Below are positions 19,870 through 28,247 of a stretch of 38,875 nucleotides of DNA, in pieces (positions within the stretch are counted from its first letter, which is position 1; each line of letters starts with the position of its first letter). A program made the position numbers and the translations under genes. Source of the stretch: Paracidovorax wautersii (GTDB lineage Bacteria; Pseudomonadota; Gammaproteobacteria; Burkholderiales; Burkholderiaceae_C); NCBI GenBank assembly GCA_009912175.1, contig WNDQ01000037.1:1-38875 (forward strand). Reading direction: 5' to 3'. The notes below the pieces were generated by a model. That model saw nothing but the letters and a program-made list of their open reading frames with translations. It did no database searches and had not been told where the DNA came from.

Positions 19870-20910
19870 TCAGGCGTGCTGGTCGGCGGGACGCTGCGCT
19901 TGTGCGCCGCCCGAACCGCCTCCCGGCTTGCGCCCGCGCAGCCGCTCGATCAGCGCGATCAGCTCGCCCATGACGCCGCGCCGGAAGGCCAGCACGCAGA
20001 TCACGAAGATCAGGCCGGTGACCATGGTGACCGACTCGCCCAGCGTGTCGAACCAGCTGATGCCCGTGGCCTGCGCCAGCCAGTGGCCGACCTCACCGAG
20101 CTTGTTCTCCAGCGCGATCACCACGGCCGCGCCCACCAGCGGGCCCGACAGCGTGCCCAGGCCGCCCACCAGCGTCATCAGCACCACCGAGCCCGACATG
20201 GCCCAGTGCACGTCGGTCAGCGTTGCAAAGCCCATGGCCACCGTCTTGAGCGAGCCGGCCAGACCCGACAGCGCGGCAGACAGCACAAACACCAGCAATT
20301 TGAAACGCTGCGTGTCGTAGCCCAGCGAGATGGCGCGCGGCTCGTTTTCCTTGATGGCCTGCAGCACCTGCCCGAAGGGCGAATGCACCACACGCATGAT
20401 GAACAGCACGCCCGCGGTCACGATGGCCAGCGTCACGTAATACATGGTCACGTCGTCACGCAGGTCGATGAAACCCAGCAGCGTGCCGCGCGGCACGCCC
20501 TGCAGGCCGTCCTCGCCGCCCGTGAACGGCGCCTGCAGGAAAAAGAAGAACAGCATCTGCGCCAGCGCCAGCGTGATCATCGTGAAGTAGATGCCCTGGC
20601 GCCGGATCGCCACAAAACCGACCACCAGCCCCAGCAGCGCGCCCACGGCCGTGCCCAGCAACAGCGCCAGCTCGGGCGGCAGACCCCAGGCCTTGATCGC
20701 GTGCCCTGCCACATAGGCCGAGCCGCCCAGAAACGCCGCATGGCCGAACGACAGCAGCCCGGTGTAGCCCAGCAGCAGATTGAAGGCCGAGGCAAACAGC
20801 ATGAAGCACAGCAGCTTCATGATCAGCACCGGGTAGATGCCCACGAAAGGCACCACCAGCAGGCCCAGCAGCAGCAGGCCGTACAGGAAAAATCGGGTTT
20901 TGAAACTCAT
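19870..20910 (-). CDS. livM: branched-chain amino acid-type ABC transporter permease LivM
   Basis: Inner-membrane permease of 346 residues, about ten hydrophobic segments, in the LivM family. Hallmarks are NLLLGYTGLLSFGHAAFLGGSAY near residue 45, RRQGIYFTMITLALAQMLFF near 103 and the late cytoplasmic loop IKENEPRAISLGYDTQRFKLLVFVLSAALSGLAG near residue 190. It ends in a charged, low-complexity tail (RGRKPGGGSGGAQAQRP). It follows livH by 22 bases and closes the minus-strand importer operon. Members transport branched-chain amino acids but also many aromatic or aliphatic acids and amides, so the ligand is open. Confidence 0.93.
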   Translation of the reverse strand: MSFKTRFFLYGLLLLGLLVVPFVGIYPVLIMKLLCFMLFASAFNLLLGYTGLLSFGHAAFLGGSAYVAGHAIKAWGLPPELALLLGTAVGALLGLVVGFVAIRRQGIYFTMITLALAQMLFFFFLQAPFTGGEDGLQGVPRGTLLGFIDLRDDVTMYYVTLAIVTAGVLFIMRVVHSPFGQVLQAIKENEPRAISLGYDTQRFKLLVFVLSAALSGLAGSLKTVAMGFATLTDVHWAMSGSVVLMTLVGGLGTLSGPLVGAAVVIALENKLGEVGHWLAQATGISWFDTLGESVTMVTGLIFVICVLAFRRGVMGELIALIERLRGRKPGGGSGGAQAQRPADQHA

Positions 20911-20932
20911 GAAGACACCTCGGGGCTGACGA

Positions 20933-21811
20933 CTACTTTTCCTTGCCGAACAGGCCGGCCGGGCGGATCAGCAGCACGATGGCCATGATCACGAACACCA
21001 CCGTGGACGACGCCTCGGGGTAGAAGACCTTGGTCAGCCCCTCGATCACGCCCAGCCCCAGGCCCGTGACGATGGTGCCCATGATCGAGCCCATGCCGCC
21101 GATCACCAACACCGCGAAGACGATGATGATGAGGTTCTGCCCCATCAGCGGCGAGACCTGCATCACGGGTGCGGCCAGCACGCCGGCCAGCCCGGCCAGT
21201 GCCACGCCAAAGCCATAGGTCAGCGTGATCATGAGCGGCACGTTCACCCCGAAGGCCTCGACCAGGCGCGGGTTCTCGGTACCGGCGCGCAGGTAGGCGC
21301 CCAGCTTGGTTTTTTCGATCACGAACCAGGTCGCCAGGCAGACCACGATGGAGGCCACCACCACGAAGGCGCGGTAGTTGGGCATGATCATGAAGCCCAG
21401 GTTGGTGGCCCCGGTGATCGGCGGCGAATACGACAGGCCCGAGACGCCATACATCGAGCGCAGCACGCCTTCGAGCACCAGCGTGAGCCCGAGCGTGAGC
21501 AGCAGCCCGTAGAGGTGGTCGAGCTTGTAGATGAAACGCAGGAAGAGCTTCTCGATCACGATGCCGACCAGGCCGACCAGCAGCGGCGAGACCACCAGCA
21601 TCACCCAGAAGTTGAGGTCCAGGTAATTGAGGCCCGCCCAGGTCAGCACCGCCCCCAGCATGAACAGTGCGCCATGCGCGAAGTTGATGACGTTGAGCAG
21701 GCCGAAGATCACCGCCAGCCCCAGGCTGAGGATGGCGTAGAACGAGCCGTTGACCAGCCCGAGCAGCAGTTGCCCGAGCAAAGCGGTCATGGGAATGCCG
21801 AAGAGGACCAT
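20933..21811 (-). CDS. livH: branched-chain amino acid-type ABC transporter permease LivH
   Basis: Permease of 292 residues, the LivH length, with the LGLAVIFGLLNVINFAHGALFMLGA signature near residue 30, the AYLRAGTENPRLVEAFGVNV cytoplasmic loop near residue 178, and the usual end RPAGLFGKEK. It pairs with LivM to form the channel. The frame ends in TAG, the only complete gene in the window I see ending that way; LivH relatives also end at this point, so this is a genuine terminator. About 100 bases separate it from the binding protein gene upstream. Confidence 0.94.
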   Translation of the reverse strand: MVLFGIPMTALLGQLLLGLVNGSFYAILSLGLAVIFGLLNVINFAHGALFMLGAVLTWAGLNYLDLNFWVMLVVSPLLVGLVGIVIEKLFLRFIYKLDHLYGLLLTLGLTLVLEGVLRSMYGVSGLSYSPPITGATNLGFMIMPNYRAFVVVASIVVCLATWFVIEKTKLGAYLRAGTENPRLVEAFGVNVPLMITLTYGFGVALAGLAGVLAAPVMQVSPLMGQNLIIIVFAVLVIGGMGSIMGTIVTGLGLGVIEGLTKVFYPEASSTVVFVIMAIVLLIRPAGLFGKEK

Positions 21812-21915
21812 GGTGGGACTTCAGACAGTCGCCAGGCCGGGCGCTCCGGCCGCGCCTGGCTGCTGGACGAACAAGGGACAACGGGCGGCACGCATGGCGC
21901 CGCCCCCGGAATGGC

Positions 21916-23127
21916 TCACTTCCAGAGCTTGCAGCGCGACTCGGCCTTGGTGGTGTAGACCTGATCGCCCGGCAGCGTGGTGACCACCGTGAAGTAGTCC
22001 CAGGGTTGCTTGGATTCGGCCGGTGTCTTGACCTTGAGCAGGAACATGTCGTGCACGAAGCGGCCGTCGTCGCGGATCGTGCCCTTGGCGTAGAAGTCGT
22101 TGATGCCGGTCTTCTTCAGATAGGCCAGCACCGTGTCGGAGTCGGTCGACTTGGTCGCCTCGACCGCCTTGAGGTAGTTGGTCGTGGCCGAGTAGTCGGC
22201 CGCCTGCAGGCTCGACGGCATGCGTTTGGTTTTCTCCATGAACTTCCTGGCGAAGGCGCGCGTCTGGTCGTTCTGGTCCCAGTACCAGCTGTCGGTGAAC
22301 AGCAGGCCCTGCGTGTCCTTCAGGCCCAGGCTGTGGATGTCGTTGATGAAGATCAGCAGGCCGGCCAGCTTCATGGTCTTGTTGATGCCGAACTCGCTGG
22401 CCGCCTTGATCGCGTTGACGGTGTCGCCGCCCGCGTTGGCCAGCCCCAGCACCTTGGCGCCCGAGCTTTGCGCCTGCAGCAGGAAGGACGAGAAGTCCGA
22501 GGCGTTGAGCGGGTGCCGCACCGCGCCCTTGACCGTACCGCCCGAGTCCTTGACCACCTTGGACGTATCGGCCTCCAGCGCGTGGCCGAAAGCGTAGTCG
22601 GCCGTCAGGAAGAACCAGTCCTTGTCGCCTTGCCGCACCAGCGCCCCGCCGGTGCCGCGCGCCAGCGCCACCGTGTCGTAAGCGTAGTGGATGGTGTAGG
22701 GCGAGCACTGCTCGTTGGTCAGCGCCGAGGTCCCCGCGCCGTTGACGATGTAGAGCTTCTTCTTTTCCTCGGCCACCTTGGCCGTGGCCAGCGCCACGCC
22801 CGAATTGGTGCCGCCGATGATGGCCGACACGCCCTGCGTGTCGAACCACTCGCGCGCCTTGGAAGCCGCGATGTCGGGCTTGTTCTGGTGGTCGGCGCTG
22901 AGCAGCTCGACGGGCTTGCCCAGCACCTTGCCGCCGAAGTCGTCGATCGCCATCTGGATGGCGACGGCGCCGTTCTTGCCGTCGATGTCCGAATACACGC
23001 TGGACATGTCGGTGGTAAAGCCGATGCGGACCTTGTCCTGGGCCTGCGCGCCCGCCGCCAGGCCGACGGCCATGGCAGCGGCCAGCGCGAGCTGCCCCAG
23101 GGAGAAAGAGTGCTTGCGATGCTTCAT
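21916..23127 (-). CDS. ABC transporter substrate-binding protein, LivK/Peripla_BP_6 type
   Basis: Periplasmic binding protein of 403 residues. It starts MKHRKHSFSLGQLALAAAMAV with a classic Sec leader cleaved after AQAQ, followed by DKVRIGFTTDMSSVYSDIDG, the start of the type I periplasmic-binding fold. The AIIGGTNSGVALATAKVAEEKKK and FLTADYAFGHALEADTSK stretches are typical of the Peripla_BP_6 group. A GGAGA site precedes the ATG at 23127; the open frame upstream is not needed. It is placed between livF and livH, which is a common Burkholderiales arrangement. The ligand is undetermined; this subgroup often binds acids or amides and not leucine, so I give no livK symbol. Confidence 0.93.
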   Translation of the reverse strand: MKHRKHSFSLGQLALAAAMAVGLAAGAQAQDKVRIGFTTDMSSVYSDIDGKNGAVAIQMAIDDFGGKVLGKPVELLSADHQNKPDIAASKAREWFDTQGVSAIIGGTNSGVALATAKVAEEKKKLYIVNGAGTSALTNEQCSPYTIHYAYDTVALARGTGGALVRQGDKDWFFLTADYAFGHALEADTSKVVKDSGGTVKGAVRHPLNASDFSSFLLQAQSSGAKVLGLANAGGDTVNAIKAASEFGINKTMKLAGLLIFINDIHSLGLKDTQGLLFTDSWYWDQNDQTRAFARKFMEKTKRMPSSLQAADYSATTNYLKAVEATKSTDSDTVLAYLKKTGINDFYAKGTIRDDGRFVHDMFLLKVKTPAESKQPWDYFTVVTTLPGDQVYTTKAESRCKLWK

Positions 23128-23200
23128 GGTGGAGTCTCCAGTAGGGATCTTGGGAAAACGCAGGCGAGGCAAAAAACAGGGATGGCGGCGGCCGCTTGCT

Positions 23201-23935
23201 TCACACGCCCAGCAGCTCGGTGAGCGCGGGCATCTTCTGCTGCAGCTCGTCGGCGGCGACACGCATGACGATGCGGCCGTGCTCCATCACGTAGAAACGG
23301 TCGGCCAGGGGCGCGGCAAAGCGGAAGTTCTGCTCGACCATGACCACCGTGTAGCCCTTGGCCTTGAGCATGGTGATCATGCGCGCCAGCGCCTGCACGA
23401 TCACCGGCGCCAGCCCCTCGGAAATCTCGTCGAGCAGCAGCAGGTTGGCGCCCGTGCGCAGGATGCGCGCAACCGCCAGCATCTGCTGCTCGCCGCCCGA
23501 CAGCCGTGTGCCCTGGCTGTGGCGGCGCTCGGCCAGGTTGGGGAACATCTCGTAGATCTCGGTCACGCTCATGCCGGTGCCCTGCGTCTTGAGCACGGGC
23601 GGCAGCAGCAGGTTTTCCTCGCACGAAAGGCTGGCGAAGATGCCGCGCTCCTCGGGGCAATAGCCAATGCCGTGGTGCGCGATGCGGTGCGTGGGCAGGT
23701 GGATCACCTCCTGGCCATCGACTCGGATCGAGCCCTTGCGCGCGCCTGTCAGGCCCATGACGGCACGCAGCGTCGAGGTGCGGCCCGCGCCGTTGCGCCC
23801 CAGCAGCGCGACGACTTCGCCGCGCCGCACCTCCAGGCTCACGCCGTGCAGCACGTGCGACTCGCCATACCAGGCGTGCAGGTCGCGGATCTCCAGCGCC
23901 AGCGACGCATCTTGCGAAACGGGGGTGGCGGCCAT
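23201..23935 (-). CDS. livF: branched-chain amino acid-type ABC transporter ATPase LivF, Walker A Lys replaced by Arg
   Basis: Cytoplasmic ATPase of 244 residues, LivF type. Start at 23935 gives MAATPVSQD and leaves one base after the livG stop; a start at 23959 would overlap livG. The Walker A loop reads GRNGAGRTST with Arg52 where Lys is nearly universal in ABC ATPases; the codon is CGC, three changes from AAG, so a single base error is unlikely. The signature LSGGEQQMLAVAR and Walker B LLLLDEISEGLAP look normal. I believe Arg occurs at this site in other LivF-like proteins, so activity may be retained, but that should be verified. It works with LivG as a heterodimer. Confidence 0.92.
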   Translation of the reverse strand: MAATPVSQDASLALEIRDLHAWYGESHVLHGVSLEVRRGEVVALLGRNGAGRTSTLRAVMGLTGARKGSIRVDGQEVIHLPTHRIAHHGIGYCPEERGIFASLSCEENLLLPPVLKTQGTGMSVTEIYEMFPNLAERRHSQGTRLSGGEQQMLAVARILRTGANLLLLDEISEGLAPVIVQALARMITMLKAKGYTVVMVEQNFRFAAPLADRFYVMEHGRIVMRVAADELQQKMPALTELLGV

Positions 23936-23936
23936 G

Positions 23937-24707
23937 TCAGTGCGCTCCCTGGAGTTCACCGTCGGCCTGGCCCATATAGGCCTCCATCACGGCGGGATTG
24001 CGCGACACGTCGGCGTAGGGCCCTTCGGCCAGCACCGCGCCGCGCTGCAGCACGGTGATGGTGTGGGCAATGCTGGAAACCACCTTCATGTTGTGCTCGA
24101 CCATCAGGATGGTGCGCCCGGCGGCCACCTTCTGGATCAGTTGGGTGACGCGGTCCACGTCCTAGTGGCCCATGCCCTGCGTGGGTTCGTCGAGCAGCAT
24201 CAGCTCGGGCTCCATCGCCAGCGTGGTGGCGATCTCCAGGGCGCGTTTGCGGCCGTAGGGCAGGTTGACGGTGACTTCCCGGGCGAAGTGTTCGAGCCCC
24301 ACCTCGGCCAGCAGCGCATGCGCCCGGTCATTGAGCTGGTCGAGCTGCTTTTCGCTGCGCCAGAAGTGATAGGCGCTGCCCAGCTTGCGCTGCAGCGCCA
24401 CCCGCACGTTCTGCAGCACCGTCAGGTGCGGGAACACCGCCGAGATCTGGAACGAGCGGATCACGCCCTTGCGCGCGATCTGGGCCGGCCGGGCGTGCGT
24501 GATGTCCTCGCCGTTGAACAGGATCTGGCCGCGCGTGGGCACCAGGAATTTGGTGAGCAGGTTGAAGCAGGTGGTCTTGCCCGCGCCATTGGGGCCGATC
24601 AACGCATGAATGGCACCGCGCCGGACACGCAGATTCACGTCGCTGACGGCCGTGAAGCCCTTGAACTCCTTGGTCATGTGGCGCGTTTCAAGAATGATGT
24701 CGCTCAT
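23937..24707 (-). pseudogene. livG: branched-chain amino acid-type ABC transporter ATPase LivG, interrupted by in-frame TAG
   Basis: ATPase of 256 residues if the internal stop is read through. Start at 24707 (MSDIILETRHMTKEFKGF). Walker A is GPNGAGKTTCF, the signature region reads LPYGRKRALEIATTLA and Walker B is LMLLDEPTQGMGH. Codon 182 (24162-24164) is TAG where relatives have Glu or a similar residue (GMGHED is typical), and the same frame goes on DVDRVTQLIQKVAAGRTILMVEHNMKVV with the switch His, to TGA at 23937. The break therefore splits Walker B from the H-loop and would inactivate the protein. The two halves remain perfectly conserved, which favours a sequence error, read-through, or a very young mutation. 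Confidence 0.87.
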
Positions 24708-24738
24708 TGAACTGCCTTCGCGCTGAAGTGCTGCGGTG

Positions 24739-24769
24739 CGAGCGCCGCCGCAGGGCCGGGCGGCGCTCG
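24739..24769 (-). promoter_or_regulatory. 11-bp stem-loop in the presumed livG leader
   Basis: Perfect inverted repeat: CGAGCGCCGCC (24739-24749) and GGCGGCGCTCG (24759-24769) with a nine-base loop. It lies 32 bases before the livG start, so in liv mRNA it would form a very stable hairpin close to the ribosome site. There is no U-run after it on either strand, so it is not an ordinary intrinsic terminator. A role in translation control or mRNA stability is inference. Confidence 0.45.
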
Positions 24770-24795
24770 TGCCTGCCCGGGTTGGGGATCGTCGT

Positions 24796-24812
24796 TTGCG
24801 GCACTGCCGCAA
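24796..24812. promoter_or_regulatory. near-perfect palindrome, candidate operator
   Basis: TTGCGGCA (24796-24803), one central C, then TGCCGCAA (24805-24812): eight-base arms with a single unpaired centre, 17 bases in total. The size and symmetry fit a dimeric helix-turn-helix regulator. It lies about 90 bases before livG and about 207 before the exporter, so it could control the liv operon or both. No regulator gene for it is in this neighbourhood; the nearest is the GntR gene 15 kb away. Confidence 0.45.
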
Positions 24813-24850
24813 TCGGGTGCATTCGTGAAAAAACGTGGACTTGCTTGATT

Positions 24851-24872
24851 GACAGCGGACTCTAGAGCTGTC
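24851..24872. promoter_or_regulatory. inverted repeat GACAGC-N10-GCTGTC around CTCTAGAG
   Basis: Six-base arms GACAGC (24851-24856) and GCTGTC (24867-24872) flank a ten-base spacer. The palindrome CTCTAGAG (24860-24867) sits off centre and overlaps the first base of the right arm. The arms have the opposite orientation to a LexA box (CTGT-N8-ACAG), so this is not an SOS site. A possible operator in the divergent promoter region; support is structural only. Confidence 0.3.
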
Positions 24873-25018
24873 GCCCAAACGCTCCTATAGGGACAAATGC
24901 CATGCGCGTATTCCCTAGCGCGCCCCGGTGTCGGCGCGGCATGCCACACTGGCGGCCCGCGCCTCGGCGCGCAGGCGCCCGCTGGCGCTGAACTCCACCT
25001 TTTTCGTGTCGCTCCCGC

Positions 25019-26840
25019 ATGGCTTCCTCTTCCCCGTCCACTTTGCCTGCCACGCCGCCCAAGGGCCAGGTCCAGTCGCTGTCACGGCTGCTGCCCTTCC
25101 TGCGGCCTTACCGCCTGCAGATCGTGCTGGCCCTGGTCTTCCTGGTGCTGGCGGCCGCCGCCACGCTGGCCTTCCCGGTCGCGCTGCGCCACCTGATCGA
25201 CGGCGGCCTGGGCGCCATGGGCGGGCCCCAGGCCCTGGGCGAGCAGCCGGCCAGCAACGCGGCGCCGCCGTGCTGGCCCTGCGCGAGCATTTCCTGGCCC
25301 TGTTCGGCGTCGCCGCCCTGCTGGGCGTGTTCTCGGCCCTCGCTTTTACACCGTGAGCTGGCTGGGCGAGCGGGTGACGGCCGACCTGCGCAGCGCCGTT
25401 TATGACCACGTCATCCGCCTGAGCCCGGCCTTTTTTGAAACCACCCGCACGGGCGAAGTGCTCTCGCGCCTGACCACCGACACCACGCTGGTGCAGAGCG
25501 TGGTCGGATCGTCGCTGTCCATGGGCCTGCGCAACCTGGTCATGGCGCTGGGCGCGCTGGGCATGCTGGTCTGGAGCAGCCCGGCCGTGATGCTGCCGGT
25601 GCTGGGCGTGCTGTTGCTGCTGGTCGCGCCCGCCCTGCTGTTCGGGCGCCGCGTGCGGCGGCTCTCGCGCGCCAGCCAGGACCGCGTGGCCGACACCAGC
25701 GCCATTGCCGGCGAGATCCTCAATGCGATCCCCGTGGTCCAGGCCTACACCGCCGAATCGGCCGAAAGCCAGCGCTTCGGCGTGGCGGCCGACCGCAGCT
25801 TCGCCACGGCGGTGCGGCGCAGCCGGGCCCGGGCGGTGCTGGTGGCCTTCATCATCATCGCCACGTCGGCGGCGCTGCTGTGGGGCCTGTACCAGGGGAC
25901 CGAAGCCGTCATGGCCGGCCGGCTCAGCGCGGGCGAACTGGGCCAGACCGTGGTCTACGTCGTCATCCTGGCCGGTGCCGCCGCGGTGCTCGGCGAGATC
26001 TACGGCGAGCTGCTGCGCGCGGCCGGCGCCACCGAACGCCTGGTCGAGCTGCTGCAGGCGCCCTCGCCCATCGTCGAAAAAGCCCAGGCCGCACCCGCCA
26101 GCCTGCCGCGGCAGGCCGCCATCGCCTTCGAGCAGGTGGTCTTCCACTACCCCTCGCGCCCGCGCACGGCCGCGCTCGATGACTTCAGCCTGGCCATCCA
26201 GCCCGGCGAGACCGTGGCGCTGGTAGGGGCCAGCGGCGCGGGCAAGAGCACCGTGCTGCAGTTGCTGCAGCGCTTTCACGATCCGCAGCAAGGGCGCGTG
26301 CGGATCGGCGGCCACGCCTTGCGCGACCTGCCGCTGCACACGCTGCGCAGCCAGTTGGCCATCGTCCCGCAGGACGGCGTGATCTTCTCCAGCAGCGCGG
26401 CCGACAACATCCGCTACGGCCGCCCCGGCGCCAGCGACGCCGAGGTCGAAGCCGCCGCCCGCGCCGCGCATGCGCACGGCTTCATCACGGCCCTGCCCGA
26501 GGGCTACGGCACCTTCCTGGGCGAACGCGGCGTGCGCCTGTCGGGTGGCCAGCGCCAGCGCATCGCCATTGCGCGCGCCATCCTGCGTGACGCGCCCGTG
26601 CTGCTGCTCGACGAAGCCACGAGCGCGCTCGACGCCGAAAGCGAGCGCCTGGTGCAGGCCGCGCTGGCCACCGCCATGCAGCACCGCACCACGCTGGTCA
26701 TCGCCCACCGCCTCTCGACCGTGCAGCAGGCCGACCGCATCGTCGAACAAGGCACCCACACCGAGCTGGTGGCCGCCGGCGGCACCTATGCGCGGCTGGC
26801 CGCCTTGCAGTTCTCGCAGCCTTCGGGTACACCTGCGTGA
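25019..26840 (+). pseudogene. ABC exporter half-transporter (MsbA-related), two frameshifts in the membrane domain
   Basis: Fused membrane-ATPase half-transporter of about 607 residues after repair. The ATG at 25019 gives MASSSPSTLPATPP and the first helix (LQIVLALVFLVLAAAATLAF). One base is lost at about 25262-25264, shifting the frame so that VLALREHFLALFGVAALLGVF is read in another frame. A T is lost from the TTTT run at 25344-25347, after which TVSWLGERVTADLRSAVYDH onward is read in a third frame to the end. The ATPase part is intact: Walker A GASGAGKST, signature LSGGQRQR, Walker B VLLLDEATSALDAE and a switch His in IAHRLST. Relatives export lipids or drugs as homodimers. Both lesions lie within about 90 bases in repetitive GC or homopolymer sequence, typical of consensus errors. 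Confidence 0.85.
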
Positions 26841-26875
26841 ACGAACGGCAGGGCATTTTTCAAGGCAAGACGCTG

Positions 26876-27199
26876 ATGAGCAACCCCATCGACATCACCG
26901 ACATCGAACTGGCCCGCCAGCAATGGCAGACCCTCAAACTGGGCTTCGACGCGCTCGACGCCACGCCGCAGAGCCTGCACGGCTTTGCGGCGCAGGCGCG
27001 GGCCGCCTCCTCGCTGCACAAGGTGCTGCCGCACAACTACGAGGTGGTGCTGTTCGACCTGCTCAACCGGTTGGAGTCCAGCGCGCTGTTCGACGAGGAG
27101 AGCTGCTCCTTCAGCCACGACGACCTCATCGTCAACCTGCGCACCTGGGTGGACAAGTCCGGCGCGCAGCTCGACAAGCTGCCCGCGCACGGGCACTGA
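26876..27199 (+). CDS. small conserved-looking protein of unknown function
   Basis: A 107-residue soluble protein starting MSNPIDITDIELARQQWQTL. An upstream GTG at 26837 would overlap the exporter stop but lacks a ribosome site; the ATG at 26876 has AAGGCA about 10 bases ahead. It is acidic in its second half (NRLESSALFDEESCSFSHDDLIVNLRTWVD), has no signal peptide or membrane segment, and shows no motif I recognise. Being 35 bases after the exporter on the same strand suggests co-transcription. It converges with the membrane protein gene that ends at 27222. Confidence 0.7.
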   Translation: MSNPIDITDIELARQQWQTLKLGFDALDATPQSLHGFAAQARAASSLHKVLPHNYEVVLFDLLNRLESSALFDEESCSFSHDDLIVNLRTWVDKSGAQLDKLPAHGH

Positions 27200-27221
27200 C
27201 CCGACTCGGAACGTCAGGCCA

Positions 27222-28226
27222 TCAGGCCAGCGGCAGGCGCGCCTCGTGTGCGCGGCACAGCTCGTCATGCCAGTCCTGCACGGCCAGCGCGCGCGGGTGG
27301 CCGGTGCCGCTGCCGAACTCCTCCAGGAAGTGGCAGGACGCGAAGGCCTTGGCCTTGCCCGTGTAGTCCTGGATCCAGCGCTCACGCGCCTGGCGCGAAG
27401 CGGCTGGTACGGGCCAATGCGCCAGCGCCGTCGGCAGCCCGCGGCGATAACTCATGCGCCACGGCTTGGGACTGACGCGGGCGCGAAAGCAGCGCTGGCT
27501 CTGGCACATGCGGGTGTAGATGGGATCGGCCTCGAAGGCCGCAAAACAGGCCTGCGCTTCGGCCTCGTCGGGCGTGAAGGTGCGGTGCACGGCCAGCAGG
27601 CGCAGGCCCGCGGGCGTGCGGTACAGGCGCAGCCGCCAGTCCGGACGCGCGGCCAGGAATTGTTCGATCTGGCCGCGCACGCGTGCCAGCGCCGTCTCGC
27701 GCCGCTGCGCGCCCAGGGCCTCGCCCCGGCGGCCCTGGCGCAGGCCGATCAGCGCGGTGCCCATCAGGATCAGGCCGGCCAGCAGCCAGCCATGGGGCGC
27801 GTAGCTCAGGTTGACAAAGATGCCCGCGGCCAATGCCAGCAGGATGCCCGCGACCCACACCCCGGCATTGCCGACCACGGGCGGCTCGAACGCCGCGTCG
27901 TCGATGTCGACGAACAGCACGTCGGGCGTGTTCAAGCAGACCGCGCCGTAGCTGTTGCGCGTGAGCACGCTGTCACCGCGCTGGTCGACGATCTCCTCGC
28001 GGATGGGTGTTCCCTCGGCGCCGTTGTAGCCCCGGCGCGGCTCGCGCCGCACGACGTCTTCGCCGGCCGCCGCGCGTGCCAGTGCTTCGTGGGCCCGCTC
28101 GTCGGCCAGGCGCTGTGCGTCGGCCTCGCTGGTGTCGGACCAGCCGTAGCGCCGGATGGTGATCTTGCGGCCGTCCTGCGCGTGGTGCAGCGTGGCTTCG
28201 GCCCAATGGCTGGGGATTTGCATCAA
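27222..28226 (-). CDS. unknown protein with two membrane segments, last gene of the isc cluster
   Basis: 334 residues. The first 120 are soluble, starting MQIPSHWAEATLHHAQDGRKITIRRYGWSD, followed by two close hydrophobic segments near residues 122-140 (GVWVAGILLALAAGIFV) and 145-160 (GWLLAGLILMGTALIGL), then a soluble C-terminal half with a conserved-looking LRLYRTPAGLRLLAVH stretch, several Cys (CQSQRCF, CHFLEEFG) and a DWHDELCRAHE end. I do not recognise a domain. It starts 21 bases after the ferredoxin stop, so is probably expressed with the isc genes, in the place where iscX lies in E. coli. It is not IscX, which is a small acidic protein. The start at 28226 has two adjacent ATGs. Confidence 0.75.
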   Translation of the reverse strand: MMQIPSHWAEATLHHAQDGRKITIRRYGWSDTSEADAQRLADERAHEALARAAAGEDVVRREPRRGYNGAEGTPIREEIVDQRGDSVLTRNSYGAVCLNTPDVLFVDIDDAAFEPPVVGNAGVWVAGILLALAAGIFVNLSYAPHGWLLAGLILMGTALIGLRQGRRGEALGAQRRETALARVRGQIEQFLAARPDWRLRLYRTPAGLRLLAVHRTFTPDEAEAQACFAAFEADPIYTRMCQSQRCFRARVSPKPWRMSYRRGLPTALAHWPVPAASRQARERWIQDYTGKAKAFASCHFLEEFGSGTGHPRALAVQDWHDELCRAHEARLPLA

Positions 28227-28247
28227 TGCCGTCCTGGGGTCAACGCC

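Larger units (their letters stand above)
24708..25018. promoter_or_regulatory. divergent intergenic region between livG and the ABC exporter
   Basis: About 310 bases separate two genes transcribed away from each other, so both promoters should be here. The region is less GC-rich than the genes around 24830-24900. It contains a strong stem-loop near livG and two further inverted repeats, listed separately. I found no convincing -35/-10 pair: TTGACA occurs at 24849-24854 on the plus strand but has no good -10 at 16-18 bases. No small ORF with a plausible ribosome site was evident. Confidence 0.5.
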
